Source: CAYLJJ01 sp964384025 (GTDB lineage Bacteria; Myxococcota_A; Bradymonadia; UBA7976; UBA1532). Taken from it: 64,000 nt of DNA. Numbering within the stretch: the first letter of the stretch is position 1; each line of letters begins with the position of its first letter. Positions 18,601 to 27,318 of the stretch are shown here, one piece after another. A model generated the notes under the pieces. The model ran no database searches, was not told where the DNA came from, and saw nothing but the letters and a program-made list of their open reading frames with translations. A program made the position numbers and the translations under genes. The stretch covers positions 1 to 64,000 of the forward strand of contig CAYLJJ010000017.1 of NCBI GenBank assembly GCA_964384025.1. Direction: 5' to 3'.

Positions 18601-19249
18601 AGCGGGTGATGACACTTATCCGAATCTAGATGGAGCTTTTATATACAAAAATTTATGTGCTAGGGACAATGATACTGCCGTTGATTGGACATGTGCCTTT
18701 AAAAAACCTGATCTATGTGGCGAAGATGATCATCCCTGCATATGCCCTAGTGATGTTTGCCCACAGGGATCATATTGTGATATAGAAACAGGGGAATGTA
18801 TTCTTGATAAAGAACATTTTCACTCAATTTGCTGTACTGATAAAACTTTTGAATCCTGCGAGTCACATGCCTGCTATTATGAATATATAGAAGATTACGA
18901 ATATTGTCGCAGCAAATGTGAAGATATAACCGGCATATCAGGTCAATTTTTTGTTGATGCATTACTTAATAAAGTTGTATTTGAAGGTGTCATTCACTTA
19001 GGTGTTCCTACTGTGCATGAGATTTTGATTTATGTCAACAATGGTTCAGTGGATAATGATATATCTTTTAGTTCGCCGATCAGGTTGGGACGAGAAGCAT
19101 TATTTCATGGAAATGTCCCAAATGCGCTTGCATTGGCAGATGTTAATAATGATGGTCGCCGAGATCTTATTTTTCCAATTTATTCTCCAGGTTTGGAATC
19201 AAATGCTTATCGAAACTATACAGTATTTGATACTATAAGCGCCTTTTAG
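15695..19249 (+). CDS. giant secreted FG-GAP/VCBS repeat protein with somatomedin-B-like domain (5' part, frameshifted)
   Basis: The start at 15695 is chosen because AGGAG lies seven bases upstream and a clear signal peptide (MIFKTYLTVILLIIMTG, then VSAQD) follows; longer in-frame starts overlap the transposase relic. Residues about 130-170 are Cys-dense (RCGSKGGENCYCDSLC, then DDCCSNFGEQC), the pattern of a somatomedin-B domain. The rest is a series of at least nine D-x-[DN]-x-DG-x-x-D repeats (DMDGDGYDDLLF, DFDGDGDLDLFSVTG, DVNNDGRRDLIF), as in FG-GAP/VCBS calcium-binding beta-propellers. A Cys cluster lies near residues 1010-1090. The TAG at 19247 comes just after a TTTT run; similarity continues in another frame to 19479. 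The DNA is AT-richer than the flanks. Probable surface or secreted adhesive protein. Confidence 0.8.
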   Translation: MIFKTYLTVILLIIMTGVVSAQDRCGTAPSIVLNEQVIYPDPVDDLYPDGFPSCSGKSLRGPEVAYRFVPEYTSGYQVYSDGFVEVREGICQGECKGGDYYNNSFFAQAGIPYFIIVEGGNTVNVKLSHVTCASRCGSKGGENCYCDSLCRDYDDCCSNFGEQCLELEEDRLNTYQRVAGSLGLAQPTWRASMGGIDASANGEFVISAGAGAQGHRLWYRENSRYIETTPTMLPDEYGRERKVHNAIFIDMDGDGYDDLLFPTIQESSSPHGYFWRPDLDAFDSESSIDGFIFPNVDLETDNHSPLLRVNDTAVGDWNRDGFPDIFLARGSSRSRPIDNQIYVGLFIDNEPISVDLELNQHGYSTSALFIPNFVMPGFGVFVSADAATDDYNGYLSIYAYGYDGLERRMFDLGDTKAQTIGAIDLNGDNRLDIIVFDGYSTGGEAYRINIRGDSEGYPLSTQLAACQYCSEAADSHVCSYFNDVWWNETECMTGLTDVVPKLQHKIFLNDGGIDLQPLEPFDENGDYVDLWPEVLRDPYRRIDEATPILVNHGIACDEDSDCSGTQCIVGECEPTMMLFLHSDEATMSDEYVQSVHLGVLEPKANGVGLRNCPFMDPGLDRSEPLKKAQPRDLNGDGAEDLLLAFDAQQTVYRGDDTGCFLPESPMPIGETRRNAQSVLRDFDGDGDLDLFSVTGENPGEDHHPFRSLDVLMLNDGEGNFTDYSVLLPDHEEDTVGSTFASRTSRGVVAEDFDQDGDIDIIVTQYYNKICDIDGESFAKSGSFRVYENKIWEIDRFVDSTNGDNGQWFKNIEFVDTMLECKNAIVALIAAGDLNGDSWLDLVAVTRKGTNVVFLNYFEQGGIPLQKYENLNTTIPSLPEAGSNRSEFVVVTDMNVLDVDGNGLDDIIIAANDSGSIEGAAVFLSHLDDNEDLFWNKISLERTIEERLLAGLVVGDVTGDSRPDVILATSAGDDTYPNLDGAFIYKNLCARDNDTAVDWTCAFKKPDLCGEDDHPCICPSDVCPQGSYCDIETGECILDKEHFHSICCTDKTFESCESHACYYEYIEDYEYCRSKCEDITGISGQFFVDALLNKVVFEGVIHLGVPTVHEILIYVNNGSVDNDISFSSPIRLGREALFHGNVPNALALADVNNDGRRDLIFPIYSPGLESNAYRNYTVFDTISAF

Positions 19250-19479
19250 GTCGATGGCGATATAAATATCGCAGCTCTGATCAGATACTACTCAATCCAG
19301 GGTGGGATTCTAGCACTCATTCATTTTCTAGCGCATGGACCGAAGCAAATATACCTGAAGACACCGGAAAATCGTATGGTATTGTAGTTGGTGATGTTAA
19401 TAAGGATCCATTGCCTGAAATTATCAAGGTTGGAGAGAGCCGATTCTCGATTTGGTCTCATCCGCCAGTGTATGAATAG
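19250..19479 (+). pseudogene. frameshifted 3' end of the preceding FG-GAP protein
   Basis: In the frame of position 19375 this stretch reads on without a stop from about 19240 to TAG at 19477-19479, encoding RWRYKYRSSDQILLNPGW, a linker, then GIVVGDVNKDPLPEIIKVG, another FG-GAP-type repeat of the same kind as those upstream. It has no start or ribosome site of its own. A one-base change in the CTTTTAG tract near 19243-19248 would join it to the 15695 gene, giving a protein about 77 residues longer. It may be a sequencing indel or a genuine mutation. Confidence 0.7.
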
Positions 19480-19528
19480 CCTAATAGATATTGGATTGTC
19501 TAAATTTAACATTATTGGAGGTGATTTC

Positions 19529-22286
19529 GTGAATATATTAAGAACAACCTTAGGTGTACTCATCTGGTTGATCTGGTTTCCTGTGTCAGCGCTGGAAATC
19601 ATACCTCAGTTTGTAGAACCGATAGAACCAGAAGCAAGGATTCTTCTCGAAATACAGAGAACATCAGGGGATAAGTACGCTTTTGTTGAAGATACAGATG
19701 GTATAATTAAAGGATTAAATCTGAGTGAATTATTGTTTGTAAGTTTCGAGCATGGAATAGTTCGTATACTTCCATTAAATGGAGATGAGTTTATCTTACA
19801 CGTAAATTTGAGCAAAAGCTCCGAAAAACCGCATTTTAAAGACTCGAAACAAGCTTATTTGGAAAACAATACTGTTTTTTTTCATAGAAACTATGTATCA
19901 GATTGGTATCGCAATGGTCCACTCGGGCTTCAGCATGGGTTCATTATAAATAGCGCTAACATTGAAAATTTCAACCAAGACAAAACTATAACTATAGAAA
20001 TCTTAATAAATGGCCCCTATGATCTTCGATTGGATATCGATGGATGTATCTACCTTGAAGGGCGCAAAGTGCTTAAATATTGCGATCTTTTCACATGGGA
20101 TTCAACCGGAAAGCCGATAAATTCTCATTTATCAGTATCTAATGATCGTATTGCAATAATTATAGACCAAACAGACGCACAATATCCGATCTATATTGAT
20201 CCTATACTTTCCATGGCTCAACAAGTTGGATCTGATGATTTAGAAGGATGGGATAATTTTGGATCTTCAGTTGCGATGGATAATGAAGTCGCGATTATTG
20301 GAGTACCATCGCTCGAGCAGATTGAGCAAATGGGGAGACCAGGAAAAGCTTATATTTATCGAAAAATCGATAGTTTCTGGCAAGAGGAAGCGTTATTGGC
20401 CGCAAACATGCCCATTCCGAACGAAATGTTTGGCTTTTCAGTAAGTATTGATGATGATATCGCGGTTATTGGCGCACCATCGGAGAGCTATCAAAATGAT
20501 GGTGTGATATACGTTTTTAAAAAGTCTGATGTTGGATGGATACAGCACTCTAGATTAGCCATTGATCTTGGCGGAGTTTCAATTGGTTATGATGTATTGA
20601 TAAATGAAGAGCGCATTTTAGCGCCAGATACTGCGGGGAACAGGGTTTTTGTCTACGAAAATACAGATGACATTTGGCAAATCGAACATATACTTACCCC
20701 AAGTATTCCAAATATATATTTTGGGTCCAGTGTAGCAATTCATGATAATATTATCGCTGTAGGCAGCAGGGATACATCTCCACATTTAGATCGAAGAGGG
20801 CGCGTATTTATCTTCAAACATACCCAGGCTGGCTGGATCGAAGAAACAATATTGACTACTCCAGAGGGAACCCCGGTTGGGGATGCTTTCGGATGGGCAA
20901 TTACGTTTGCTGGCGACAAATTGGTCGTAGGGAGCCCCGAACCTGGTCTTCCTTATCAATGGGGGACGGGAAACGTCTATATTTTCGAACAAACAGATGG
21001 TATTTGGCGCATTGATGCTCAAATTGAAGCCGAAGATGCCGTAATCAATAGTCGATTCGGTCGATCCGTTGCTGCTGATGCTTCAACTATCGTAGTTGGA
21101 GCACAATTTGCGGGAAATAATTCATCTGGAGGAGCATATGTCTTTTATAGAACAGTAAATGGTTGGGAACAGGAATATAAATTGGCTCCTCGAGGAAATC
21201 CTGTCGGTCTCGGCTATGGGGCTGTTGCATATAGTGACGGCATTGTATTATTAGGTGCTAGAACTGATGATGTTGGTGCAGAAGACACAGGTTCTGCCTT
21301 TTTCTTCGATCTTGAAGACTATGACCTTGATAGAGTGCAAAATGGCAATGATAACTGTCCATTGGTGCCAAATATAGAGCAAACAAATTTGGATGGTGAT
21401 ACTACAGGCGATGTCTGTGATGACTGCCCAGAGGATGCATTGAAATCGTCACCTGGCGCCTGTGGTTGTGGCGTTCCAGACACAGATGCCAATGGCAATG
21501 GAATCATAGATTGTGAAGAGCCTTGTCCAGATATATCAGACTGTGACTGTGGCGTGGTAGAACTCGACACCGACGATGATGGGATTTCAGACTGCGCTGA
21601 TGGCTGTCCAATGGATCCAGGTAAGTCTGAGCCGGGTGTTTGTGGTTGTGGTGTCATCGATGAAGATACCGATGCTGATGGCAGCGCAGACTGCGTGGAC
21701 GAATGTCCAGAAGACCGCGCCAAGATACAGCCATTGCAATGTGGCTGTGGTGTCAGCGAAGAGGATATAGATCGCGACGGGATAGCCAATTGCAACGATC
21801 TTTGCCCCCTAGATCCACAAAAAAGCGTTCCAGGAACCTGTGGTTGCGGTGTTGTCGATCTAGATACTGACATGGATGGTGTCTTCGACTGCGATGATCG
21901 CTGCCCTGAGGATCCTGAGAAGGTCGTCCTTGGTCTCTGCGGCTGTGGTATTCCTGACACCGACACCGACACCGACGAAACACCAGACTGTATCGACATC
22001 TGCGCCGAAGATGCCAACAAGATCGAGCCAGGTCTCTGTGGCTGTGGGCAGTCAGATATCGACAGCGATCTCGACGATATCGTGGACTGCTTCGACGGAT
22101 GTCCAGAGGATGCAGAGAAAGTTGAGCCAGGGCAATGTGGTTGTGGCACCGCCGATATAGACAGTGATGGTGATGGTGTGCCCAATTGCCATGATGCTTG
22201 TGCTGAGAACCCAAATGAATTTGAGCCAGGTGAGTGCGGCTGTGGTATCCCTGACACCGACAGTGACGATGATGGCATTCCTGATT
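19529..22286 (+). CDS. secreted FG-GAP plus thrombospondin type 3 repeat protein, 5' part up to assembly gap
   Basis: The start is a GTG at 19529 with GGAGG seven bases upstream and a signal peptide beginning MNILRTTLGVLIWLI. Residues about 225-585 hold integrin-alpha-type FG-GAP repeats (DNFGSSVAMDNEVAIIGVPS, GSAFFF) of the x-FG-x-SVA...VGAP type, likely a seven-bladed propeller. From residue about 590 comes a thrombospondin type 3-like array with a 33-residue period, CGCG-x-PDTD-x-D-x-DG-x-x-DC-x-D-x-CP-x-D. Each unit has two or more calcium-binding Asp loops and four to six cysteines. The frame runs into a 100-N gap at 22287; the continuation is in a different nominal frame after the gap, with a MYXO-CTERM-like tail. 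Probable cell-surface protein. Confidence 0.85.
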
Positions 22287-22782
22287 NNNNNNNNNNNNNN
22301 NNNNNNNNNNNNNNNNNNNNNNNNNNNNNNNNNNNNNNNNNNNNNNNNNNNNNNNNNNNNNNNNNNNNNNNNNNNNNNNNNNNNNNGTCCAAATGATGCG
22401 GCTCAGGTTGAATCGGGCGAGTGCGGCTGTGGTATCCCTGACACCGACAGTGACGATGATGGCATTCCTGATTGCCACGACGGCTGTGCAACTGACCATA
22501 CCAAAATAGACCCAGGCATCTGCGGCTGTAATATCCCCGATACCGATAGCGATAGTGATGGCACAGCTGATTGCAATGATGAATGTCCAAATGATGCGGC
22601 TCAGGTTGAATCGGGCGAGTGCGGCTGTGGTATCCCTGATACCGACAGTGACGATGATGGCATTCCTGATTGCCACGACGGCTGCGCAAATGACCATACC
22701 AAAATAGACCCAGGCATCTGCGGCTGCAATATCCCCGATACCGATAGCGACAGTGATGGCACAGCTGACTGCAATGATGGGT
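22232..22782 (+). repeat. near-identical 198-bp tandem repeats (two 33-residue units each)
   Basis: Copies start at 22387 and 22585, with the next unit diverging from 22783; copies 1 and 2 differ at only about seven positions. The 55 bases before the gap (22232-22286) match 22419-22473 of copy 1 exactly. The array codes for alternating CGCGIPDTDSDDDGIPD and CGCNIPDTDSDSDGTAD units. The period, coding phase and sequence rule out a CRISPR array. Recent within-gene duplication or gene conversion is the likely origin. Confidence 0.9.
22287..22386. other. assembly gap (100 N)
   Basis: Exactly 100 N, the conventional length for a gap of unknown size. It lies inside the tandem thrombospondin type 3 repeats, where near-identical 198-bp units defeat short-read assembly. 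Confidence 0.98.
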
Positions 22783-23003
22783 GTCCAAACGATGTTGACA
22801 AGACCGTGGCTCAGCGATGTGGCTGTGGCGCGTCGGAGGGTGACTGCGAGCAGCCCCGACCAGGAATCGACATGGGTCCTGATGTTGACGACAATGACAG
22901 AGATGGTGGTTGCAGTGTACAACGCAGTCCAGGGCGCCCATCTGTCTTGCTTCTCGCCTTACTGCTTCTATGCCTCCGACAAAAGAAAGGAGGCAGAGAA
23001 TGA
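22387..23003 (+). CDS. 3' part of the FG-GAP/TSP3 protein with MYXO-CTERM-like anchor
   Basis: Codes in the frame of 22389 for four and a half more 33-residue TSP3-like units, then an acidic spacer (IDMGPDVDDNDRDGG), and a C-terminal tripartite signal: a GCS motif, one hydrophobic segment PSVLLLALLLLCL and a basic tail RQKKGGRE. This layout matches MYXO-CTERM sorting tails, which in myxobacteria mark proteins for surface anchoring after processing at the Cys. The nominal frame differs from the 5' part only because the N count is arbitrary; it is the same gene. Confidence 0.85.
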
Positions 23004-23239
23004 CTCCATATGAAGCATCTTGGACGAGGCAAACTTGAGCGCACCACAATACAGAAGCTTAAACTTCAGGATCTTGGCAGGAGAAGGGGTTTGGAGTTGA
23101 GGTGGATGCGGTCTTAACCTTGGCTATCAACCGGATTTAGATGCGGTTGCTCTGCCTTTAGAAGGGAGCTTGGTTGTGCTTCCAAATCTGCATCGATACT
23201 CTGGCTGAGCACAGGTTGAGAGGATCAGGAGAAAACTCT

Positions 23240-24826
23240 ATGTTCAGTCGGAGATTGCTTGGGATCATCGCCGCGTTGAGCTTGCTCAGCACTTCCGCTC
23301 TCGCGGGCTTTATCACCCCTGTCAAGCCTTTCAGCAAGAGAGTAGGTCAGACCCCCATCGGGGTGGTCAAGGCCGGGGAGATTACGATGCCCCTGATCAC
23401 TTGGGGAGGAGATGTCCTGACCCTCTTCGCGAATGGCGGCGTCACAACTCAGAAGAACAGTATTTTTGCTCAGAAGAAGCTCAAGCTCAAGCTCAAGCTT
23501 CAGGACAACTTTGTAGAGCAGGTCCAAGCTTATATGAAGGGAGAGTCTCCCTTCCTGCGCGGCACCCTAGGGATGATCAACGCCGCCTCTGAGGTTCTCA
23601 ATAAAGATCCTCGCACCCAACCTGTAGTGATTCTTCAGCTCACCTGGAGCACAGGCGGCGACTGCCTCGTGGTGCGAGGGGTCAACAGCGTCAAGGATCT
23701 CAAGGGCAAAAAGATCGTCCTCCAGCAGTACTCCCCTCATATGGACTTCTTGGATAAGGTGTTGGGAGATGCAGGGCTCAGCTCTAAAGATGTCAAGATC
23801 CTCTGGGTTGAAGAGCTGACGGGTGGCAAGAACGATCCCGCCTCTGCCTTTAAGAAGGATAAGAGCATCAGCGCCGCCTTCTGTATCTCTCCAGATGCCA
23901 TCGCCCTGGCCGCTGATGATGCTGAAGATGGTAAGGATGGAGCCTCGATCCTCTTTGATACTCGCACCGCCAACCGTATGATCGCGGATGTCATCGCCGT
24001 ACGACGAGACTTCTTTGAGGCCAACAAGCAGATGGTTAAGGATCTGACCTTTGGCTATCTAGAGACCGCTCAGAAGGTCAAGCAACTGAGCAAGAACAAG
24101 AAGTTCATCTCAAAGGCTGCTGCCTTTTTTATGGGCAGTGAGTCTAAGACAGATGACATTGAGGGGCTCTTAGCTGACTGTACCGTCCAGCTCAAGGATG
24201 ATAACTTCAGCTTCTTCCAGCATGAGGGCAACCTCGTGGGCTTTGAGCCCACAAACAAGCGTATCCAGCGCTTCCTTAAGCGCGAGGGTTATATCAGCGA
24301 GAACGCAGAGTTGGAGCACGCCAAATGGAACTATGGAGTGAAGAAGGCGGAGATCAAGATCAAGCGTGAGACCGCTGCGCCCAAGAGCATCCCCGAAGCT
24401 GTAGTCACCCTCTTTGAGTTTGAGATCAAGTTCGATCCCAACCAGCATGAGTTCTCTGCAGCCAAGTATGGCAAAGCCTTCGCTCGCACCCTAGACTTAG
24501 CCTCTCACTATGGTGGCGCCATGTTGGAGATCGTGGGCCATGTTGATCCAACCAAGATCAATAAGATGAGGGCAGAGGGAGGACGACCGATGATCATCAA
24601 GCGAATGAGCAGCATGGTCACCAAGCTCTCCAGCAAACGAGCCAAGACGGTCAAAAAGACTCTACTCAAGTATGCCAAAGAGAAGGGTACTCTCTTCGAT
24701 GAGTCTCAGTTCATGACCAAGGGGATGGGGATCAAACAGCCCCGCCACAAGAAGCCCAAGAACGATGCTCAGAAGGCAGATAACCGCCGTGTGGTCTTCC
24801 GAGTCCTCAACGTCCTCATCGAGTAG
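23240..24826 (+). CDS. periplasmic substrate-binding protein fused to OmpA-like domain
   Basis: A 528-residue exported protein. The ATG at 23240 is preferred, with AGGAGA nine bases upstream and a signal peptide MFSRRLLGIIAALSLLSTSA directly after; an earlier in-frame Met has no signal. Residues about 30-360 resemble an NMT1/SsuA-type solute-binding protein (GVVKAGEITMPLITWGGD, then LKGKKIVLQQYSPHMDF). The C-terminal 150 residues resemble an OmpA/MotB peptidoglycan-binding domain (IKFDPNQHEFS, EIVGHVDPTKINKMR, a final NRRVVFRVLN). The fusion suggests a binding protein tethered to peptidoglycan; the ligand is unknown and no permease genes are adjacent. Confidence 0.75.
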   Translation: MFSRRLLGIIAALSLLSTSALAGFITPVKPFSKRVGQTPIGVVKAGEITMPLITWGGDVLTLFANGGVTTQKNSIFAQKKLKLKLKLQDNFVEQVQAYMKGESPFLRGTLGMINAASEVLNKDPRTQPVVILQLTWSTGGDCLVVRGVNSVKDLKGKKIVLQQYSPHMDFLDKVLGDAGLSSKDVKILWVEELTGGKNDPASAFKKDKSISAAFCISPDAIALAADDAEDGKDGASILFDTRTANRMIADVIAVRRDFFEANKQMVKDLTFGYLETAQKVKQLSKNKKFISKAAAFFMGSESKTDDIEGLLADCTVQLKDDNFSFFQHEGNLVGFEPTNKRIQRFLKREGYISENAELEHAKWNYGVKKAEIKIKRETAAPKSIPEAVVTLFEFEIKFDPNQHEFSAAKYGKAFARTLDLASHYGGAMLEIVGHVDPTKINKMRAEGGRPMIIKRMSSMVTKLSSKRAKTVKKTLLKYAKEKGTLFDESQFMTKGMGIKQPRHKKPKNDAQKADNRRVVFRVLNVLIE

Positions 24827-24855
24827 TCAAAAGCGGTCGAATCTCCAAGCAGATC

Positions 24856-27258
24856 TCAGCGCCGAAGTTTCTCTTGAGATCCAGGCGCTGAAAAGCTGGG
24901 CCTGAGCAGGGCTTGAGCGTCCAAAGCCAGGCGAAACCCCAGATCTTCAGCGGGGCGATCTGATCTCTGATAACGCCAAGCTCCCAGATGGCATTCTGGA
25001 CGCTGAGAGGCGAAGCCTCCTCCCTTGACCACACGGTAGCGAGGCTCCTCAGGGTGTCGATCAGCGGTCCATTCACGAACCCCCCCTGAGAGATCACTGA
25101 TCCCATAGAGGGAGCGGTCTTGCTCCTCACCCACCGCGCTCAATGCTCCCCCCTCTGGGCTCTCCGCGCAGCGACAGAAGCTGGGCTCCCACTGGTTCCC
25201 CCAAGGGTAGGCGCGGCCATCAGCGCCACGCGCTGCGCATTCCCACTCCAGGGCGCTGGGGAGCCGCCAAGAGAGCTGCTCCTGATCCCCTCTCCAACGA
25301 GCATAGGCTTCGGCGTCCTGAGCCCTGATCCCTGTTACTGGATTTTGTAAAGGCCCCTGAGGGTAAAGACAGCCCTCTTTGCCCTCTCTCCAGCCCCCTC
25401 CTTGAGGTTGATGACGCTGGGCCTTGCTCCTCTCTCCTCCCTGAAGAAGGGCATTGAGGAAACTCGCGTACTCTCCTTGGGTGATTGGAGTCTTCATCAA
25501 GAGAAAGCCGGGTAGGCGTCGGCGCTGGCGGAGAGGAGCCTTGATCTCAGGGCTGCTCGCTCCAGACCAAAAGATTCCCCCTGGAACATAGACGCAGCTG
25601 GAAGGAAGGCGACCTTCGGGGAGCAGGGGCAGATGCAGCTCTGCGGTCTCTTGTCGGCTGATCGAGAAGCTCAGGAGGAGAGGGTGGTAACCTGGAGCTT
25701 GCAGTTGGAGGAGATAGCTCCCCATCGGGAGCGGTTTGAGCATGAGGGGTGCTTCTCCAGAGAACTTGAGAGCCTCTGATCTCCATTCTCTTCCTTCGAT
25801 CTGAACCGCTTGGAGATGAACCCAGCTCTTTGGAGGATCGGCGCTGAGCTTAAGTGAGCCCTCCCCCTTAATGGCGACTCTCAGCCCCTGTCGAGGGTCA
25901 TGATGCCGCAGTAAGGGAAGATAGATCAGCATCTCAGCGCGGTGTCCAAGCCGCTCCGCTTCTAAGAAGCGGTACCAATAGAGATCGCGAAGCTTTTCAC
26001 GCGCCGCCTGATGCTTTGAGGAGTGTTCGAGGAGCTGTAGGAGGTGAGCACAAGCCGACTCAAAGCTGTGCTCGACCTCAAACTCTATCTGTTTGAACCG
26101 CTGACGCAGAGCCCAATGTACCTCCTCATACTGTGTAGATGCTTGAGGGAGGCGATGCAGCTCTCGCTCTGCCAGCTCACGCGCCAGATGCCGTCGCTGT
26201 CGTGCAGAGCTTCTGAAGCGCTCTCCTTGCCGCAGCGCTTCTTGATAGATCTGTGCCTGGAGCCGAATATGCTCTGAGCCACCTTGAGCCCCGATGAGGC
26301 AGATCTCCAGCTCAGCTCTGAGCTCTTGGACCTTGTGATAACGATCTTGGGGGTTGCGCTCCAGACAGCGCATCAACAGGGCCTCTAAATTGGGGGGGAT
26401 CTCAGTGAAATGACTGGGAGGGAGAGGGCCACCGCGCCGCACCCTCTCCAACAGCTCTTGAGTGTTCCTCTCCTGGAAAGGGGGGCGCCCACAGAGCAGC
26501 TCATAGAGGAGCGCGCCCAGGGAGTAGATATCTGTGGCCTCACCCAGAGCTTCCACCAAGCCCATCGCTTGCTCAGGGCTCATATAGCTGGGGGTTCCCG
26601 TGATCGCGCCATGCCGGGTAGCATAGGCAGAGCGCCTGGGGCGTCCGCCCACGATAGGCCGCTTGACCTCCTGATTGATGATCTTGGCCAGACCCCAATC
26701 CATGACAAAGACCTCACCAAACTCCCCCAACATAATATTGGAGGGCTTGAGGTCTCTGTGGATTACACCGCGGCTGTGGGCATAGGCTACCGCTTGGCAG
26801 ATCTGAATAAAAATCTGCAACATCCGAGAGCGCTCAAGTTGGGGGAGAGTCTTAGATTGACGTTGAGCCTGGATGATCTCCTGCAGGCTCTGCCCCTCCA
26901 AAAATTCCATGGTGAAGAAGGGCTCCTCCTCCTCCAGGTTGATCTCATAGATGGGGATGATGCCTGGATGTTGAAGCTGCGCGGTGATGCGCGCTTCATC
27001 TAGAAAGCGAGCGCAGGCGTTGGGGATGTTCGTGTTGGGAAGCAGGCGCTTGAGGGCCACCAAGCGTTGCAGCGCCAGATCTTTAACCAGAGCAACGCTG
27101 CCCATGCTGCCCCGCCCCAGCTCTCGGATAAACTGATAGCGCTGAGCGCCTTGAGGGAGCTGAATCTGGAGGGGCTCTGCGAGGGTGGTCTCCCAGCCAT
27201 CCTCTTGATCTTCTTGGATGATGGCGGTGCCTGAAGGCAGGGGAGGATCGGTGGCCAT
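24856..27258 (-). CDS. Ser/Thr protein kinase fused to formylglycine-generating-enzyme-like domain
   Basis: An 800-residue two-domain protein. Residues about 38-310 are a Hanks-type kinase: glycine loop ELGRGSMGSVALVKD, VALKRL lysine, HRDLKPSNIML, MDWGLAK (DWG replacing DFG, common in bacterial kinases) and TGTPSYMSPEQAMG. A helical linker follows, then a PEGA-like beta segment (residues about 470-560). From about 565 is a sulfatase-modifying/FGE-type domain (VPGGIFWSG, RLPSALEWECAARG, YPWGN, GGVREWT, RVVKGGGF). The FGE fold here is probably a sensor or ligand-binding module rather than an oxidase. No transmembrane helix is evident. The gene is convergent with the OmpA-like fusion. Confidence 0.92.
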   Translation of the reverse strand: MATDPPLPSGTAIIQEDQEDGWETTLAEPLQIQLPQGAQRYQFIRELGRGSMGSVALVKDLALQRLVALKRLLPNTNIPNACARFLDEARITAQLQHPGIIPIYEINLEEEEPFFTMEFLEGQSLQEIIQAQRQSKTLPQLERSRMLQIFIQICQAVAYAHSRGVIHRDLKPSNIMLGEFGEVFVMDWGLAKIINQEVKRPIVGGRPRRSAYATRHGAITGTPSYMSPEQAMGLVEALGEATDIYSLGALLYELLCGRPPFQERNTQELLERVRRGGPLPPSHFTEIPPNLEALLMRCLERNPQDRYHKVQELRAELEICLIGAQGGSEHIRLQAQIYQEALRQGERFRSSARQRRHLARELAERELHRLPQASTQYEEVHWALRQRFKQIEFEVEHSFESACAHLLQLLEHSSKHQAAREKLRDLYWYRFLEAERLGHRAEMLIYLPLLRHHDPRQGLRVAIKGEGSLKLSADPPKSWVHLQAVQIEGREWRSEALKFSGEAPLMLKPLPMGSYLLQLQAPGYHPLLLSFSISRQETAELHLPLLPEGRLPSSCVYVPGGIFWSGASSPEIKAPLRQRRRLPGFLLMKTPITQGEYASFLNALLQGGERSKAQRHQPQGGGWREGKEGCLYPQGPLQNPVTGIRAQDAEAYARWRGDQEQLSWRLPSALEWECAARGADGRAYPWGNQWEPSFCRCAESPEGGALSAVGEEQDRSLYGISDLSGGVREWTADRHPEEPRYRVVKGGGFASQRPECHLGAWRYQRSDRPAEDLGFRLALDAQALLRPSFSAPGSQEKLRR

Positions 27259-27318
27259 GAGCCTCTCGGGAGTTGGAAAGTTCGACGGTAACTTAGCGCT
27301 CTTCCAGACGCCAGATCT

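Noticed and set aside
22387..22782. CRISPR-like array
   Set aside because: The 198-bp repeats are in-frame coding units without spacers.
21319..23049. Long minus-strand frames rich in Ser/Pro/Gln or His across the gap
   Set aside because: Shadows of the TSP3 repeats; they are spliced only by runs of N and have no plausible start or folding.
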